This document shows positions 1-10,766 of a stretch of DNA of 64,000 bases, piece by piece. Made by a program: the position numbers and the translations under genes. Within the stretch, counting starts at the first letter, position 1; each line of letters begins with the position of its first letter. The notes beneath the pieces were generated by a model. The model saw nothing but the letters and a program-made list of their open reading frames with translations, ran no database searches and was not told where the DNA came from. The DNA comes from Forficula auricularia (taxonomy: Eukaryota; Arthropoda; Insecta; Dermaptera; Forficulidae): positions 5,309,712 through 5,373,711 of the forward strand of contig JALMQS010000030.1 of the NCBI GenBank assembly GCA_024734495.1, written 5' to 3'.

Positions 1-1600
1 ATATGAATTTTAAGTAAATTATAATATGGATTTTAGTTTTCAGCTTGAAGCTCTGAAGAAGGCAAGCATTAAAAGAGTATAGCCGGGGAAATATGCCCCT
101 TTGGCTTTTTCGATTTGCATTTGGGGGATCGATTTGACATTAAATAAAAATAATTCAGCTCTCTATCTCAAACATTTTCGAAATTTTCAAAAAAAAAACT
201 CTTTTTTCGATTTTTTTTTTCAAAAGTAAAATTAAAAATTAATGAATGGTGATTTTCTCCAATTCCCAGGAGTAAAAGGGATGAAAAATCAGTTTCATTA
301 TGAATCTCAGGTGGAAATCCGATTTTTAAGAACAGAAATAAAACTATAATATTTTTTTTTACTCTGTTATTTAAAAGAGTCACCCGCCAAACTTTGTCAG
401 ACACATGTGTTCTATATACTTCTTTACATTCAGGAATTTTTTCATTTTTTTTTTTTTTGAAGTGGTGGAACATTATGTAAAAAAATAAAAACTATTTTTT
501 TTTTCAAAATCTTGAGTTTGAACGCATTGAAACTCTTACCCCAGTCGTCCACTGGAAAGAAAAAGCTCTAGGGCGATGCAGCGTGACAATGAAACAATAA
601 TCTATTTATTAAATACTACTACTAATACTACTCTGCTCCACTCAAGGGAAGCCATCTACCTCCAAAATTTCTTAAAGGAAATTGGATTTGTTGAGACACC
701 CCACCCCATTCCACTTCCACACCCACCCTGCACCCCACTATGCACCCTTCCCCATACCCACTCAGGGCCCCCTGCACCCCACCCCTGCATTCCACCCTTC
801 TTAGCACACCCATAAATCGTTGAAAGAATATACTCTCCAAATTTCATCTTTATAGATCAAGCGGCTTAGGCTGTGCGTTGATAGATCAATGAATGAATGA
901 AACATCACTTTTTCTTTTTTATATATATTAAGATTAAGATAAATAAGTTCTTACAATATTTCCAAACTCAATACATTGAGTTCAGACAAAGTTATTTTGT
1001 ATTATTAAACACAAAATTATAAATAACATAAAATGTGTACATGGTCTTGGTATGTTCACTACGTATGAATATTTATGCACATTTTTTTTAAACTTCAATC
1101 GATTCCAATCAATAATCTTATTTATTTTATTAACCTGGATAGTAATAATAGAACTTGCTTTTCAAATTGATTTATTAAGAAAAAATAACAAACCATGGAA
1201 ATTCTCCAGATGATTAAACAAATGTTGATCGGAAAAGTCAAGAGTAATTTCAATTAGAGAACGATGGTTAAGCATTATCTAGACATTCCCGTTCTCTTTA
1301 TTAATGATCTCTCTCAGATGTTGATGCTTCTCTTATTGGGATTGCGAAGAATTTAAAATATCATTTAACTCGATAGAGTTGGATATCAATTGATGCTTTT
1401 ACAACAGCAATTTCACCAGCCTTATCGACGAAATGATTTCTCAGCATTTGAAAATTATTAAAAATCTGATGCTGATGCACTTTTTTGTTTTATTTACTTA
1501 CAATTTTTTGTTTGTCTTTTTAAAATAATTATTAAGATTTCCGAGAAAGAACTAAAAGAATTAATGAATCGACGAGTTTTACTTTTCCATTCGAGGTATG
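1..1600. other. unassigned AT-rich stretch
   Basis: No coding region or named repeat is recognised. Visible structure is limited to A/T homopolymer runs around 180-510 and a C-rich, pyrimidine-biased low-complexity patch at about 697-812, built on repeated CACCC-like words. Open frames across that patch are explained by its composition and lack any domain. Confidence 0.5.
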
Positions 1601-1611
1601 CTGAAGTTTGA

Positions 1612-1692
1612 AGTATTGTAATCGTGCATTAAGTGTTCTTTTTTGCTTCGTATTTTCGAAAGATCTCAAAAACGAATGAAACTATTTTGAAT
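1612..1692 (+). repeat. family X 5' fragment
   Basis: Carries the words AGTATTGTAATCGTGCAT and CTCAAAAACG...GAAACTATTTTGA that open the longer family X copies at about 7.4, 8.8, 12.0, 39.8 (reverse) and 54.4 kb. It is cut off by the foldback at 1728. The word GAAACTATTTTGA reappears just after the foldback at 2148, consistent with the foldback having inserted into a family X copy. Confidence 0.55.
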
Positions 1693-1790
1693 ATTATTAG
1701 AGTTCGTGGCTGTGATGAAACTGTACTAGATGAATGAGGAGGTATCAGACAAAGATGGAATCACTGGGTTCAATAAAACACCTTTAATAA

Positions 1791-1826
1791 GACGTTTCGG
1801 CCTGAATTTTATTTAGCCATCTTCAC
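1791..1826 (-). ncRNA. degenerate hammerhead-like motif (left arm)
   Basis: Read on the minus strand it has UGAAGA, a GGCU...GGCC stem II, then GAAACGUC. The first core base is G instead of C (GUGAAGA for CUGAAGA), which should disable the catalytic core. Stem II is intact, unlike its partner at 2062. Confidence 0.5.
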
Positions 1827-2061
1827 TCAATTAGGAGTTAAACAGAAAATGCTGTACACATAATATGTGATCGAACCAAGCCTTGTCAAAAATAAAAAAA
1901 TTTTTAGCTTCATGTAAATTTATAACGTGCCTGGACCTCATTCTGAAACTTTTGGGTCCAGGCACGTTATAAATTTATATGAAGCTAAAAAAATTTTATT
2001 TTTGACAAGGCTTGGTTCGATCACATATGTGTAACGCATTTTGTGTATAACTCCTAATTGA

Positions 2062-2097
2062 CTGAAGATGGCCAAATAAAATTCATGACGAAACGTC
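2062..2097 (+). ncRNA. hammerhead-like motif (right arm)
   Basis: The core CUGAAGA is followed 15-20 nt later by GAAACGUC with the palindromic mini stem III ACGU. Stem II is weakened: the 5' side GGCC faces UGAC instead of GGCC. The core is complete, so the defect differs from that of the left-arm copy. Confidence 0.5.
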
Positions 2098-2489
2098 TTA
2101 TTGAACCCAGTGATTCCATCTTTGGCTGATACCTCCTCCTTCATCTAGAAACTATTTTGATACCGAAAAATTGGCTGAATTCACGTCGTTTCGCTATACC
2201 CTACAGCCTACACCAGGGGTGTCCAACCTTTTGGCCTGCACGGGCCACATTTGAAGAAAAAAAATTGTCTCGGGCCCCAGATATATACTAATTCTATTGA
2301 TATTTGTTAATCAAAAAATAATGTTAATAATGTAGAATAATGATATCCACCATGGCAAAGAGGCAAAAATTGCATGGCACAACAATCTTTCAGTTAATTT
2401 CCTTCAGGATTTTGTTTTTAAATCAATTAGCACTTCAAAAAGTTTTAATTACTGAACTAATAAATATTGAGTATGTTAATAAATGGAAA

Positions 2490-2720
2490 TATGAGACACA
2501 AAGAGAAACAAAGAGGTTGTCCTCTGCTTGATGCAAATAAACATACACACATATATATCGAGATGATATATCTGTATATATATATATATTATTTATTTGT
2601 TTGAGACTATAGTTTCGAAGACTTGGTCTTCATCATCAGTCTTTTTTAATTATAAATGTTGTTTTTCATGGAGTCAATATCGTATGGATATTGAAAATTT
2701 GATGTTCTTTCACTGGTGGT
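2490..2720 (-). mobile_element. Penelope-type terminal repeat nested in hAT-1
   Basis: This stretch shares the words AAAGAGAAACAAAGAGG, CTCTGCTTGATGCAAATAAA and the hammerhead block with copies at about 25.0-25.8, 28.1 and 31.4-31.7 kb. It interrupts the hAT-1 interior. It has no coding capacity. Confidence 0.6.
2605..2639 (-). ncRNA. hammerhead ribozyme motif, GAAGAC family
   Basis: The minus strand reads CUGAUGA, an unpaired U, stem II GAAGAC/GUCUUC closed by a short CAA loop, then GAA and ACUAUAGUC. Stem III is the palindrome ACUAUAGU, and cleavage would follow GUC. All conserved core bases are present. Stem I is short (GA/UC). Confidence 0.65.
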
Positions 2721-3304
2721 CAGCTTAGAATTTTTTTCAAGGAAATATGAGATTAAGAATAATTTTTAAATATTCGAAACTTCATTATTTTTTTACACCG
2801 ATGGTTTGAGCTTATAATTTTGCTTTTAGCGAATTTTATTCTTGAAAATAGCTTCACGTACGAATATGTAAATACATATTTCTAAAATGGAAATCAATAT
2901 TGTGAAGCCAGGAGTATTTGTTTTTGGATAGATAATTTTTGTAAACTTCAAATAGACATTTTTAAATTTTTCTTTTAGTTCTATGCCTGATTTCATAAGA
3001 AAGTATACAGGTAAAATATTTATATCTAATAAAAATGCAGTCAAAATATGCCAAAATTGTGGTTATTTTTTCGAAAATCTTGATATATTTTTTCACATTC
3101 AAAATTGAAAATCTGCCTTTATTCTTAAAAAACTTTTTGCAGAGATTTTTCAATTTTTTCTTATTTTAGAAAAAAAATTATGGTCAAATTGTATCAGATA
3201 TGTTTTCCAGTAAGTACATAAAAATCTTTAAGGAAGTTTATAATTTTATATCGGGCCGCATCATTACAGTGGTGGGCCGCGGGTTGGACAGCCCTGGCTT
3301 ACAC

Positions 3305-3972
3305 CATTGTTCTTCAACCTTTGTCATCACGCGGAACCCTTTTTTGAGATAATTTTTTATGGAACCCTTCGTTCCGTAGCACATCCAGATTTGATTATAG
3401 TTGGGGGGGGGTGTCGTATTACATATTACATGTTTTTGAACAAGGGCCCGTCCATAAATTACGTCACACAGCAAGGGGGGGGGGCATTAAAGATGTGTGA
3501 CAAAATGTGAGAGGGGACAGGGGATTTAAGAATTGTTATGTCACAAATGACAAAATAAAAAATTTTCAAATAAATTTTTTAGATTTCATAATATGAATAA
3601 AAATAAAGTAAGTAAACCTTTAGTTAAGTTTAATTTATTAAAAAAAATTCTACAATTATTATTAAATTATAGGGTATACAAGTGATAGTGTAACGTCACA
3701 ATACAGGGGGGCTCAATGAAAATGTGACAGAATGTGTCACAGGGGGGGGGGTCGAAAAATCTTGAAATTCGTGTGACGTAATTTATGGACGGCCCCCAAG
3801 GTGCGTCCCTGCCTTTCTTATAAAATCTTTATTTAAGATATAAATTTGCATTTATTCAAACAAAAAGATAAATATTCCATATAAATATATTATACATTGA
3901 ATTTAGCTTTGACTCACTAAAGCGCTTGAGCGGAGCCCCGAGGTTCCGCGGAACAAAGGTTGAAAAACACTG
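3305..3972. mobile_element. second hAT-type element (hAT-2), directly adjacent
   Basis: The left end is CATTGTTCTTCAACC and the right end, inverted, is CAGTGTTTTTCAACC with GGTTCCGCGGAAC inside it. The TIR resembles the CAGTGTTTCTCAA ends at 29.1 and 43.1 kb. The 8-mers at the borders (3297-3304 and 3973-3980, CCCCACAC) match at only 5 of 8. It starts at the exact base where the hAT-1 target duplication ends. A smaller MITE is nested inside at 3444. Confidence 0.65.
3444..3798. mobile_element. MITE with GTCCATAAATTACGTCAC ends
   Basis: Near-perfect terminal inverted repeats carry GTCCATAAATTACGTCAC at both ends, and G-rich tracts follow each end. Length is about 355 bp with no coding sequence. 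A second copy, split by a foldback, lies at 24753-26027. The superfamily is not assigned. Confidence 0.75.
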
Positions 3973-4327
3973 CCCCACACTATTGGCTTGTATAGTGAAC
4001 ACCGAAAAATTTATATTTAAAGAAATATTAATTATTTTGTCGAAATTTCTGGTAGTGAGTAACTTATTATGTTATTGAATTTCGTCTATGACCAAGCTCA
4101 AAAACGAATGAGGGTATTAAAAAGAAATGTTACATTTACATATTTTATATTAATATGAAGAGGTGATTAGATTTTGGTTAGAATCGAACGATAATTTAGA
4201 GAGGGGGGGGGGGGGGGTGAAAAATTTGAGTCTTTTGTCCGAACCTGTGAAACTATTGGTTCATTTGAATATACGAGGGAGGGTAGTAACATATTTTTTC
4301 CATTAATAATATAATTGAACTGGGGTT

Positions 4328-4575
4328 CTAGTCATTGGCATAGTTATTGAAGTTTCTTAGGGGGGGAGGGGCAGCCAGCCAGCTGTTTAGCCACCACAAG
4401 GGTTCAATTTCGATAATCCAATAATCAACTAACTTTTTAGTAGAATTGACAAATTTTGTAAGTAACGAAATTATTGAGAAATACATAGAGATGCCTCGTA
4501 ATAATTTTTCTAGGTGGGTAATGAGTTTTGTAGGAGGAGCACTGTCCCCCTTTACCCCCCTAACTACGCCCATGG
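4328..4575. repeat. dispersed repeat, second copy at 41.3 kb
   Basis: The segment shares ordered blocks with the reverse complement of about 41285-41525, including a stretch on 'ACTAACTTTTTAGTA...GACAAATTTTG' and an end that reads GGCGTAGTTAGGGGG on the minus strand. No coding content. Class unknown. Confidence 0.5.
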
Positions 4576-4700
4576 TTCCATGATCTTTACCTTTTTTTTT
4601 TTTTTAATGCAATCGAATGCAAGAAGGGGTGCACCAGTAAAGATGCAGCCCCTATGGATCTCGAAAGACCCTTGCATTACCGAAGAGAAGAGAAAGTTGA

Positions 4701-6551
4701 TTAAGTGAGAGGGTGTAGACGTAGGTGTCTATGCACTCCGGTTTTGAAGGTTTGAAGATTATGGTTGCTGGGAAAGATAGAGGCTGGAAGAGAGTTCCAG
4801 TTCCTTGAAGTCATGGGGATATATGTATTGGCGAATGAAGTGGTCCGGCACTTTTCTAGTTTGACCGCGAGAGAGTGTTGGGAGTCGGCAAAACGCGTGC
4901 TACGTGCAAAGCATGCTTTGGGGGGAATTATTGATTTTATCTCATCAGAGCACCTGCCGTGATAGTATCTATAGAAAAGGGAAAGGGCAGAGACATCTCT
5001 TCGATGAGCCAGCGAGTCGAGGGAGTCGGTGAGGGTAGAATCGTCAATTAGCCTGACGGCTCGTTTCTGAATTGCATCCAGGGTAGCAAGAGAGTATTTT
5101 GAGGCTCCTCTCCATAGATGAGAGCCGTATTCGAGACAGGGGCGGATTTGGGCCTTGTAGATGGTGAGAAGTTGTGGGGGTTTGTAAAATCGCTTGGACC
5201 TGAATAAGAAGCCAATCTTCCTTGCTGCAGATTTCGCCACAGAGGAGATGTGTTCATTCCAAGACAGGTCAGATGCGACAGAGACGCCCAGCATGGATAG
5301 GCTGTCACACATTTTTAGGGTATTCGAATCGAAGTGAATATCAGGGAAATCTTTATTTTCGCGCCTAGAAATTAGACAACATTGAGTCTTGTTTGAATTG
5401 AAGTTAACTAAATTTTGTGAGCCCCATTTATTCAGTTTGTCTAGGTCGAGAGTAATTGAGGAGGTAACATTGATTCGATTATTCGGGAGTGAGGGTTTAC
5501 CGTGTAGAGTGCTATCGTCGGCGTAACAATGAGTGGGGTTTGCCGTTTGATCGAAAAGGTCGTTTATATAAATTAGGAAGAGTGTGGAGGAGATTACGGA
5601 GCCTTGGGGAACACCAGAGTTTGTGGAGAACGATTCAGATGATGTTCCATCCACCACAACTTTTATACTTCGGTTTGTCAGAAAGCTTTCTATCCATTTG
5701 CGAAGAGTTGGTGTGAATCCGAAGGCTGGCAGTTTGGCAAGAAGATTTTTGTGCCAAACCTGGTCAAAAGCTTTGGAGATATCAAGGGCTACAGCGAAGG
5801 TTTCTTTTCCGGCCTCTAGAGTATTGTTCCAGGTGTGGGTGACATAGGTTAAGATGTCGCCTGTGGAACGATTTTGTCTGAATCCATATTGCCTATCGTG
5901 AATTAATTTATTGTTTTCTAAGTGATGAAGGACGTGTTGGTTTATGACTAATTCCATTATTTTGGAAAGAACAGAGGTGATCGAGATAGGCCTGTAATTA
6001 GAGATTTGTGAAGTGTCTCCTTTTTTAGGAATAGGTGTGACCCTGGCTATTTTCCAGCTTTTGGGGAATATGCCCGATTCGTAAGAGAGTTGGAATAGCT
6101 TGGATAAGATAGGGGCAAGTTCAGGGGCGCATTTTTTAATGAGAATTGGTGGGATGTTATCCGGGCCAGCGGCGGATTTGGAATTTAATTTATTAATGGC
6201 TTTTATGATTATTTGGGGCCTGAAAATTATTTTGCCCATGAGGTTGGTTTGGGGGGTATAAGTGGGCGGGTTAAGCCCTTTGTCATCTAAAGTGGAGTTG
6301 GTTGCGAAATAGGAGGCTAGCGATTCGGCTTTTTCAGCGGGGGTTGTGGCTACTGAACCATTTGGGTGAAAGAGGGGCGGAAGTGAGGGAGACGCGAAAT
6401 TTCTATTTATTGCCTTGTGTAACGAGAAAAAGGCCCGTTTTCCATTGGGGCAAGATGCGAGACGGTCAGCTATCCTCTGGTCGAATGACTTCTTTGCCTC
6501 AGAGATGATTTTTGCATGAGCTTCGCGACTTGGTAAATGCAACTCGGTCAC
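4701..6551 (-). CDS. non-LTR retrotransposon reverse transcriptase (616 aa, ORF2 part)
   Basis: This is the reverse transcriptase of a LINE. It would nick-prime on chromosomal DNA and copy its own RNA. The polymerase core is complete: motif A LDISKAFD at about residues 256-263, motif B SGVPQGS at 312-318 and motif C YADD at 343-346. A C-terminal region rich in Arg/Tyr (RRDVSALSLFYRYYHG and a later SRNWNSLP) is typical of arthropod CR1/jockey-group elements. The endonuclease should precede it; its tail is present upstream in another frame (6499-6905), so at least one frameshift separates them. The ORF is 616 codons without a stop, suggesting a fairly recent insertion. The annotated Met is only the first in the open frame. 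Confidence 0.85.
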   Translation of the reverse strand: MTELHLPSREAHAKIISEAKKSFDQRIADRLASCPNGKRAFFSLHKAINRNFASPSLPPLFHPNGSVATTPAEKAESLASYFATNSTLDDKGLNPPTYTPQTNLMGKIIFRPQIIIKAINKLNSKSAAGPDNIPPILIKKCAPELAPILSKLFQLSYESGIFPKSWKIARVTPIPKKGDTSQISNYRPISITSVLSKIMELVINQHVLHHLENNKLIHDRQYGFRQNRSTGDILTYVTHTWNNTLEAGKETFAVALDISKAFDQVWHKNLLAKLPAFGFTPTLRKWIESFLTNRSIKVVVDGTSSESFSTNSGVPQGSVISSTLFLIYINDLFDQTANPTHCYADDSTLHGKPSLPNNRINVTSSITLDLDKLNKWGSQNLVNFNSNKTQCCLISRRENKDFPDIHFDSNTLKMCDSLSMLGVSVASDLSWNEHISSVAKSAARKIGFLFRSKRFYKPPQLLTIYKAQIRPCLEYGSHLWRGASKYSLATLDAIQKRAVRLIDDSTLTDSLDSLAHRRDVSALSLFYRYYHGRCSDEIKSIIPPKACFARSTRFADSQHSLAVKLEKCRTTSFANTYIPMTSRNWNSLPASIFPSNHNLQTFKTGVHRHLRLHPLT

Positions 6552-6905
6552 ATTCTAGATGTGAAAGTTGCCATTTCTGAAAAGATTTGTTTTTTTCACG
6601 GACGGAATCTGCGCATTGTCTACCAAACCAGGGTTTAGAATCCTTGTTCCCTTTAATCAATTTGTAGGGGATATAGGTTTCTAAGTCTATTTGAATTGCC
6701 TCGTTAAAGGCGTCTGCGAATTCAGAAGCGTTTTTATCTCTGATGCAGAGTTCATTCCATTGGTAAGCTGCAAAAAAGTTACGCATGTCATTCCAATTAA
6801 TGTTATCGTTATTGACTAGCCATATTTTTCTGGGGTTGGAGTGGGGTGACGGGGGTTTTGGTAAATTGGCGGAGGTTTTAATTTTTATCAGATTGTGGTC
6901 GGATT
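6499..6905 (-). pseudogene. LINE endonuclease tail and linker, frameshifted
   Basis: The minus strand encodes the end of an apurinic-type endonuclease (SDHNL near 6890-6905), then a linker with WNDMRNFFAAYQW and KPWFGRQC, common between the endonuclease and reverse transcriptase of jockey/CR1 LINEs. It overlaps the start of the 616-aa frame and must be joined to it by a frameshift near 6540. The upstream endonuclease catalytic residues are absent because the element is truncated. Confidence 0.7.
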
Positions 6906-6909
6906 AGAT

Positions 6910-7395
6910 GAAATTCCTTATTAGTTCTTAGAATGTAAAAGAATCTTTTCTTTCTCCTCTATCTCTTTTTCTCTCTTATATCTTTTTTCATTTATCCATC
7001 ATTTTTCATTTTTATGAAAGTAATGGCCTTGTATGAAATAATCATATTGGCCATTATATTAACAATGTTTTCAGGTAACTAGCATTACACATAGTATATT
7101 AAAAAATAAAATGCAAAGGGAAAAGAAAAGTTTGCGATACATGTATATTTTAATATATTTTCAAATATCAGTTAATACACAGTTGCTTTGTGAAAATAAT
7201 CTTTCATTTAGAATCGCCGAAAAATAATCTAGAAGCTACAAATAAAAAAAAAAGGAAAAAAAAGAAATGAAACATCCCTAATGGATTTTACATTAACCCT
7301 CTTCTCTACTTTTTTGCAATCTGTCTTACAGTATTAGACATGAACATAAACATTTTATAAAACTAAAGATTTGAGCATCTTTTTTACAAGTTAAG
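6910..7395. other. unassigned stretch
   Basis: AT-rich, no coding signal. A short SINE-2 tail fragment (word ACTAAAGATTTGAGCATCTT) is at about 7358-7383. Confidence 0.45.
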
Positions 7396-8075
7396 TATTG
7401 TACAGGTCAAGTATTGTACGTGCATGAAAAAAAAGTGTTTTTTCCTTCTTTTTTCGAAATATCTCAAAAACGGCTGAAACCATTTTGATTAAAAATTTGA
7501 GCGAAACCATGGCATTTCGGTCTACAAAAAAGCCCTAATAAGTGAAAATCGAAAAAAAAATTTTGAGATAATAATTGTTTTGTCAAAATGTCTGTTCGTT
7601 AGTCTGGTTATCTGGTTGTTAGTTAGTCTGTGCGTTACCAAAATGTTGTGGACGAGCTAGCTAAAAACTAGTGTAAATATCGAAACCAAATTTCACACGA
7701 AGTACGTATGTTCAAAAAATTACGTAGGGTCAAAAAATGAAAATCTTGGCCATTTACCAAACTCAACCAAATTTTGTATACATAATCAGTGGGAGCCCAG
7801 AAGTCTAAAAATGCAAAAACTAATCTCTCAAAATAAGGGTGGGGGGTGTAGTGTCAAAAAATGAAAATCTTGGCCATTTACCAAACTCAACAAAATTTTG
7901 TATACATAATCAATGGGCCTACAGGAATCTAAAAATGCAAAAACTAACCCCCCCCCCCCACATGAATATAAATAATTTTATTAAATATTAAATATAAGTG
8001 AGGGGTCAGGTTGTATGTTAAATTCAAGTGGATGACCACATCAGAACACGTCAGCTTATTTTGAAAATAGTTGAC
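7396..8075 (+). repeat. family X copy with minisatellite
   Basis: Starts near CAGGTCAAGTATTGTACGTG and ends near AAGTGGATGACCACATCAG. The 5' third matches the other copies (CTCAAAAACGGCTGAAAC, GCATTTCGGTCTACAAA, CTGTGCGTTACCAAA). The 3' part has about two copies of a roughly 105-bp unit containing ACTCAACCAAATTTTGTATA and a run of G/C. No coding sequence. The family ends share ACTTTACCATA but I cannot assign a class. Confidence 0.7.
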
Positions 8076-8109
8076 ATGTTTTTCAAAAAATCAGCTCGGA
8101 TTAAAAACC

Positions 8110-8412
8110 AATGTATATTAAAAGAGAAAGAATTTAATTTTTATGACAAATTCTAAGATTTTATTAGAAATATTTTTAAATTTCGATATCAGAGGGAATT
8201 CATCCCCCCAGGAGTCGAACCTGAGAACTATCATGCTTTCCGGGCAGTCAGCTCACACCCTCGAAACAAAAAACCTCTCTCTGAATAGCAATATAAGATA
8301 TAAGCAAATGAATTTTTTACTCCATTCTTCTATAACGGAAATTAAAATATTAAAAAAAGTTTTTCAATACAAGACCTTTTATTTATTAAATATAAATATA
8401 AAGAATTGAGCA
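8110..8412 (-). mobile_element. SINE-2 copy (tRNA-derived)
   Basis: The minus strand contains a perfect Pol III B box GGTTCGACTCC (8211-8221) and an A-box-like GTGTGAGCTGAC upstream (8247-8258), followed by an AT-rich body ending in ACTATTTTCAAAAA. Related copies lie in a cluster at 18.19-18.90 kb. The tRNA source is not clear. The following 8430-8485 carries a Penelope-type end (CTGCTACTTTCGGCAAAA). Confidence 0.65.
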
Positions 8413-8794
8413 TCTTTTTTTGAAAATAGTTGGATTGATTCAACAACTCTGCTACTTTCGGCAAAATAAAAACTTTTAAACAAATTCATTAGTTTGTCGA
8501 TTTGGAAATAAAATTGAAGAATTATTCATTTATTATATTTAGAAAAATATGGTTATTTCAAAAAGTTCTAATTTGGATGAATTTATTATGAAACCAATAA
8601 ATCTCCATTGATTGTCTATTAATTTTTATTGGAGTAAATAAATAAAAGAGTATAACTCTAGTATAACTTTATGATTTTGTGCAAAGGCTGCATATCGAAC
8701 TGGATTCTAATGGTATCATCATTCTGTAAAAAGTTAATCAAATTCCGTGTTTTTTAATTTGGTAATTTTCGTAGACCGCGGGGCCGGGTTCAGG

Positions 8795-9640
8795 CGAACG
8801 GTATACTCAAGTATTGTAATCGTATATGGAAAAAGTGGCTTTTTTTTGGTTTGTTTTTTCGAAATTTGTCAAAAAAAAGCTGAAACTATTTTGATTAAAA
8901 AAATTGGGCGAAACCATAGCATTTCAGTTTACAAAGAAGCCCTAATAAGTGAACATGGAAAAAATTATAATTTTCGATAAATAACTGTTTTGTCAAAATG
9001 TTTGTTAGTTAGTACCTTAGATAGTTAGTACGTTAGTACGTGCGTTACCAAATTTTTGTCGATCCACTAGCCCAAAAACTAGTGTGAATATCAAAACGAA
9101 ATTTCACTTGTAGATTTGGTGCATTGAGATTAAGAGCTGATAAGATTTTGGTTGAAATCGAACACAAAATTAAGAGGGGGGATATAATCTACCAATTCTC
9201 TCAATTTTGGGCAGTTAGTTTTTACATTTTTAGTCTTTTGGAAGCCCACTGATTATGTATACAATATTTGGTTGAATTTGGTCCAAGGCCTAGATTTTTA
9301 TTTTTTGACCCCCCCCCCCCCCCCCCACACACACACTTATTTTGGGCGGTTAGTTTTTTCACATAGACTTCTGGAGGCCCTCTGATTATGTATACAATAT
9401 TTGGTTGAGTTTTGTCCAAAGGCCTATATTTTCATTTTTTGACCTCACCCCAATTTTGGGCAGTTAGTTTTTGGAATTTTATTCTTCTGGGAGCCCACTC
9501 ATTATGTAAACAAAATTTGGTTGAGTTTGATCCAAGGGTCTAGATTTTCATTTTTGACTCTCCCCGCCTCTAAATTTTATTAAATATAAGAGAGGGGCCA
9601 GGCGTATGGTAAAGTCATTTGGATGGCCACATCAGTTTAT
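8795..9640 (+). repeat. family X copy with C-run minisatellite
   Basis: Shares the same order of words as the 7.4 kb copy, from CAAGTATTGTAATCGT to GGATGGCCACATCAG. Its minisatellite part has three or four degraded units, one carrying a C run followed by (CA)n at about 9308-9336. No coding content. Confidence 0.7.
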
Positions 9641-9644
9641 TTTT

Positions 9645-9995
9645 TCCCATTATTGTCTGAATTTTATTGAAGTTCAATTAAATATTTGCTTTCTCTATAA
9701 CGAGTATAATTTTGATACAAGAGCAAAAGGCCATTCCTAGAATAATAGTAATTAAATATTGAATCTTTAATAATCTGAACAGGTCTAGACTTGTATTGGG
9801 TATCCTTGCGTTTCATTCGCTATAAAGAAAGAAGTTAGATAATTCTATCCACGCCCTTTTTAATTATTTTCCTCGATCGGATTCTAATGAAAGAATCGCC
9901 CCCCGCACATTTATTAATTAAGAAAAAAGTGAAATTTTTCCAAGACTCGGGTTGCAAGATATGCCGTAGTAATTAATAATAAACTTAAATATAAA
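9645..9995. repeat. dispersed 350-bp repeat, copy 1
   Basis: Shares the blocks ATAACGAGTATAATTTTGAT, AGGCCATTCCTAGAATAAT, GAACAGGTCTAGACTTG and TCCTCGATCGGATTCTAATG with copies at 28.62-28.91, 29.44-29.80 and 59.40-59.83 kb. The start and end of the longer copies resemble each other (AAAAAGTRAAAACTTT), as expected for a monomer excised from a tandem array. Class unknown. Confidence 0.65.
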
Positions 9996-9999
9996 TTGT

Positions 10000-10650
10000 T
10001 TATTCATGCCTATATTATGACTTCGCATTAAAATCTCAATAAAATATTTTCTTTTTGCATTTTTAAACCGGAACTTTTAAAGCTATACACCTAGTTTATC
10101 GTTCTCGAATTCGGTTATTTTTAGGTATATTTGAGGAAGAATTTATTCCATAACAATTATTTTACCGAGACGATCTCCCATGCGGCTTACGAATGGAACC
10201 CATTCTCACATATATATTACATATATATATTCTCACTACATACTCAGACTCATTTAACGATTGCCTGTGTTATGCTGATATCTCTAAGGTATTTTTATTT
10301 TTAATTTATCAAGCTGAATCTTTCCATAGATAATTATGATGGCTTTCATTTAATTTATCTATTTAAATTATGTAAAAAAATCATATTTTTTATTTCGTTA
10401 TAAAATCTATAATTCATTTATGCTTACCTAAAGTATATTCGTTATTTTTCTTCTTTGAAAGAGATTTTTATTTAATAAAATAAAATGATTGTCAAACGAT
10501 AAATATCAATGTGATTTTTGCCAAATACTGAGCCGGAAGAAATAATATTGTTTTTATTATCATATAAAGGGAAATAAAATTTCCTAAATTAAATATAAAT
10601 ATAAGATCATTTTTTGCAACGAAATCTTCTCTGGAGAGAGACGGACTGGT
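10000..10650. other. unassigned stretch
   Basis: AT-rich sequence with short A/T runs and a small ATATAT-type repeat near 10207-10230. No coding or repeat signal recognised. Confidence 0.45.
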
Positions 10651-10766
10651 AGAAATTTTAATTGAAGGTAATGGAAGGCAGCGCAGGGGTAGTGAGGAAA
10701 GAAAAAATTAACACATATCAAATAAGGTGTAATTTATTGGAATCCTTCCTCCTTTCCTTTCAAACC

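Larger units (their letters stand above)
1728..2147. repeat. foldback element with paired hammerhead-like motifs
   Basis: Two arms of about 200 bp (1728-1935 and 1953-2147) are inverted copies around a short centre near 1944. Each arm holds one hammerhead-like motif pointing toward the outside of the element. Arm identity is high but not perfect. The arrangement matches the other head-to-head foldbacks in this window and is inferred to derive from the terminal repeats of a Penelope-like element; no coding sequence lies inside. Confidence 0.75.
2214..3296. mobile_element. hAT-type non-autonomous element (hAT-1)
   Basis: The ends are CAGGGGTGTCCAACC and, inverted, GGTTGGACAGCCCTG, a typical hAT terminal inverted repeat. 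The flanking 8-mers GCCTACAC (2206-2213) and GCTTACAC (3297-3304) agree at 7 of 8 positions, the 8-bp target duplication expected for hAT. The interior is non-coding and is interrupted by Penelope-type terminal sequence at about 2490-2720. Related ends occur at 14.5-15.4, 49.4-49.9 and 54.2 kb. Confidence 0.85.
4588..6905 (-). mobile_element. CR1/jockey-group LINE, 5'-truncated
   Basis: Reading leftwards, the element starts inside the endonuclease domain near 6905 (a Ser-Asp-His motif is visible), continues through a reverse transcriptase and ends with an A-rich tail seen as a T run at about 4591-4605. The first half of ORF2 and any ORF1 are missing, the usual result of incomplete reverse transcription. 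No clear target duplication was found. Related fragments lie at 34.36-34.79 and 35.60-35.99 kb. Confidence 0.8.

Noticed and set aside
576..847. Overlapping open frames on both strands
   Set aside because: They arise from a C-rich low-complexity patch without stops and have no domain.
9308..9336. C run followed by (CA)n considered as telomere-like or regulatory
   Set aside because: It is part of the family X minisatellite unit, which carries such runs in other copies.
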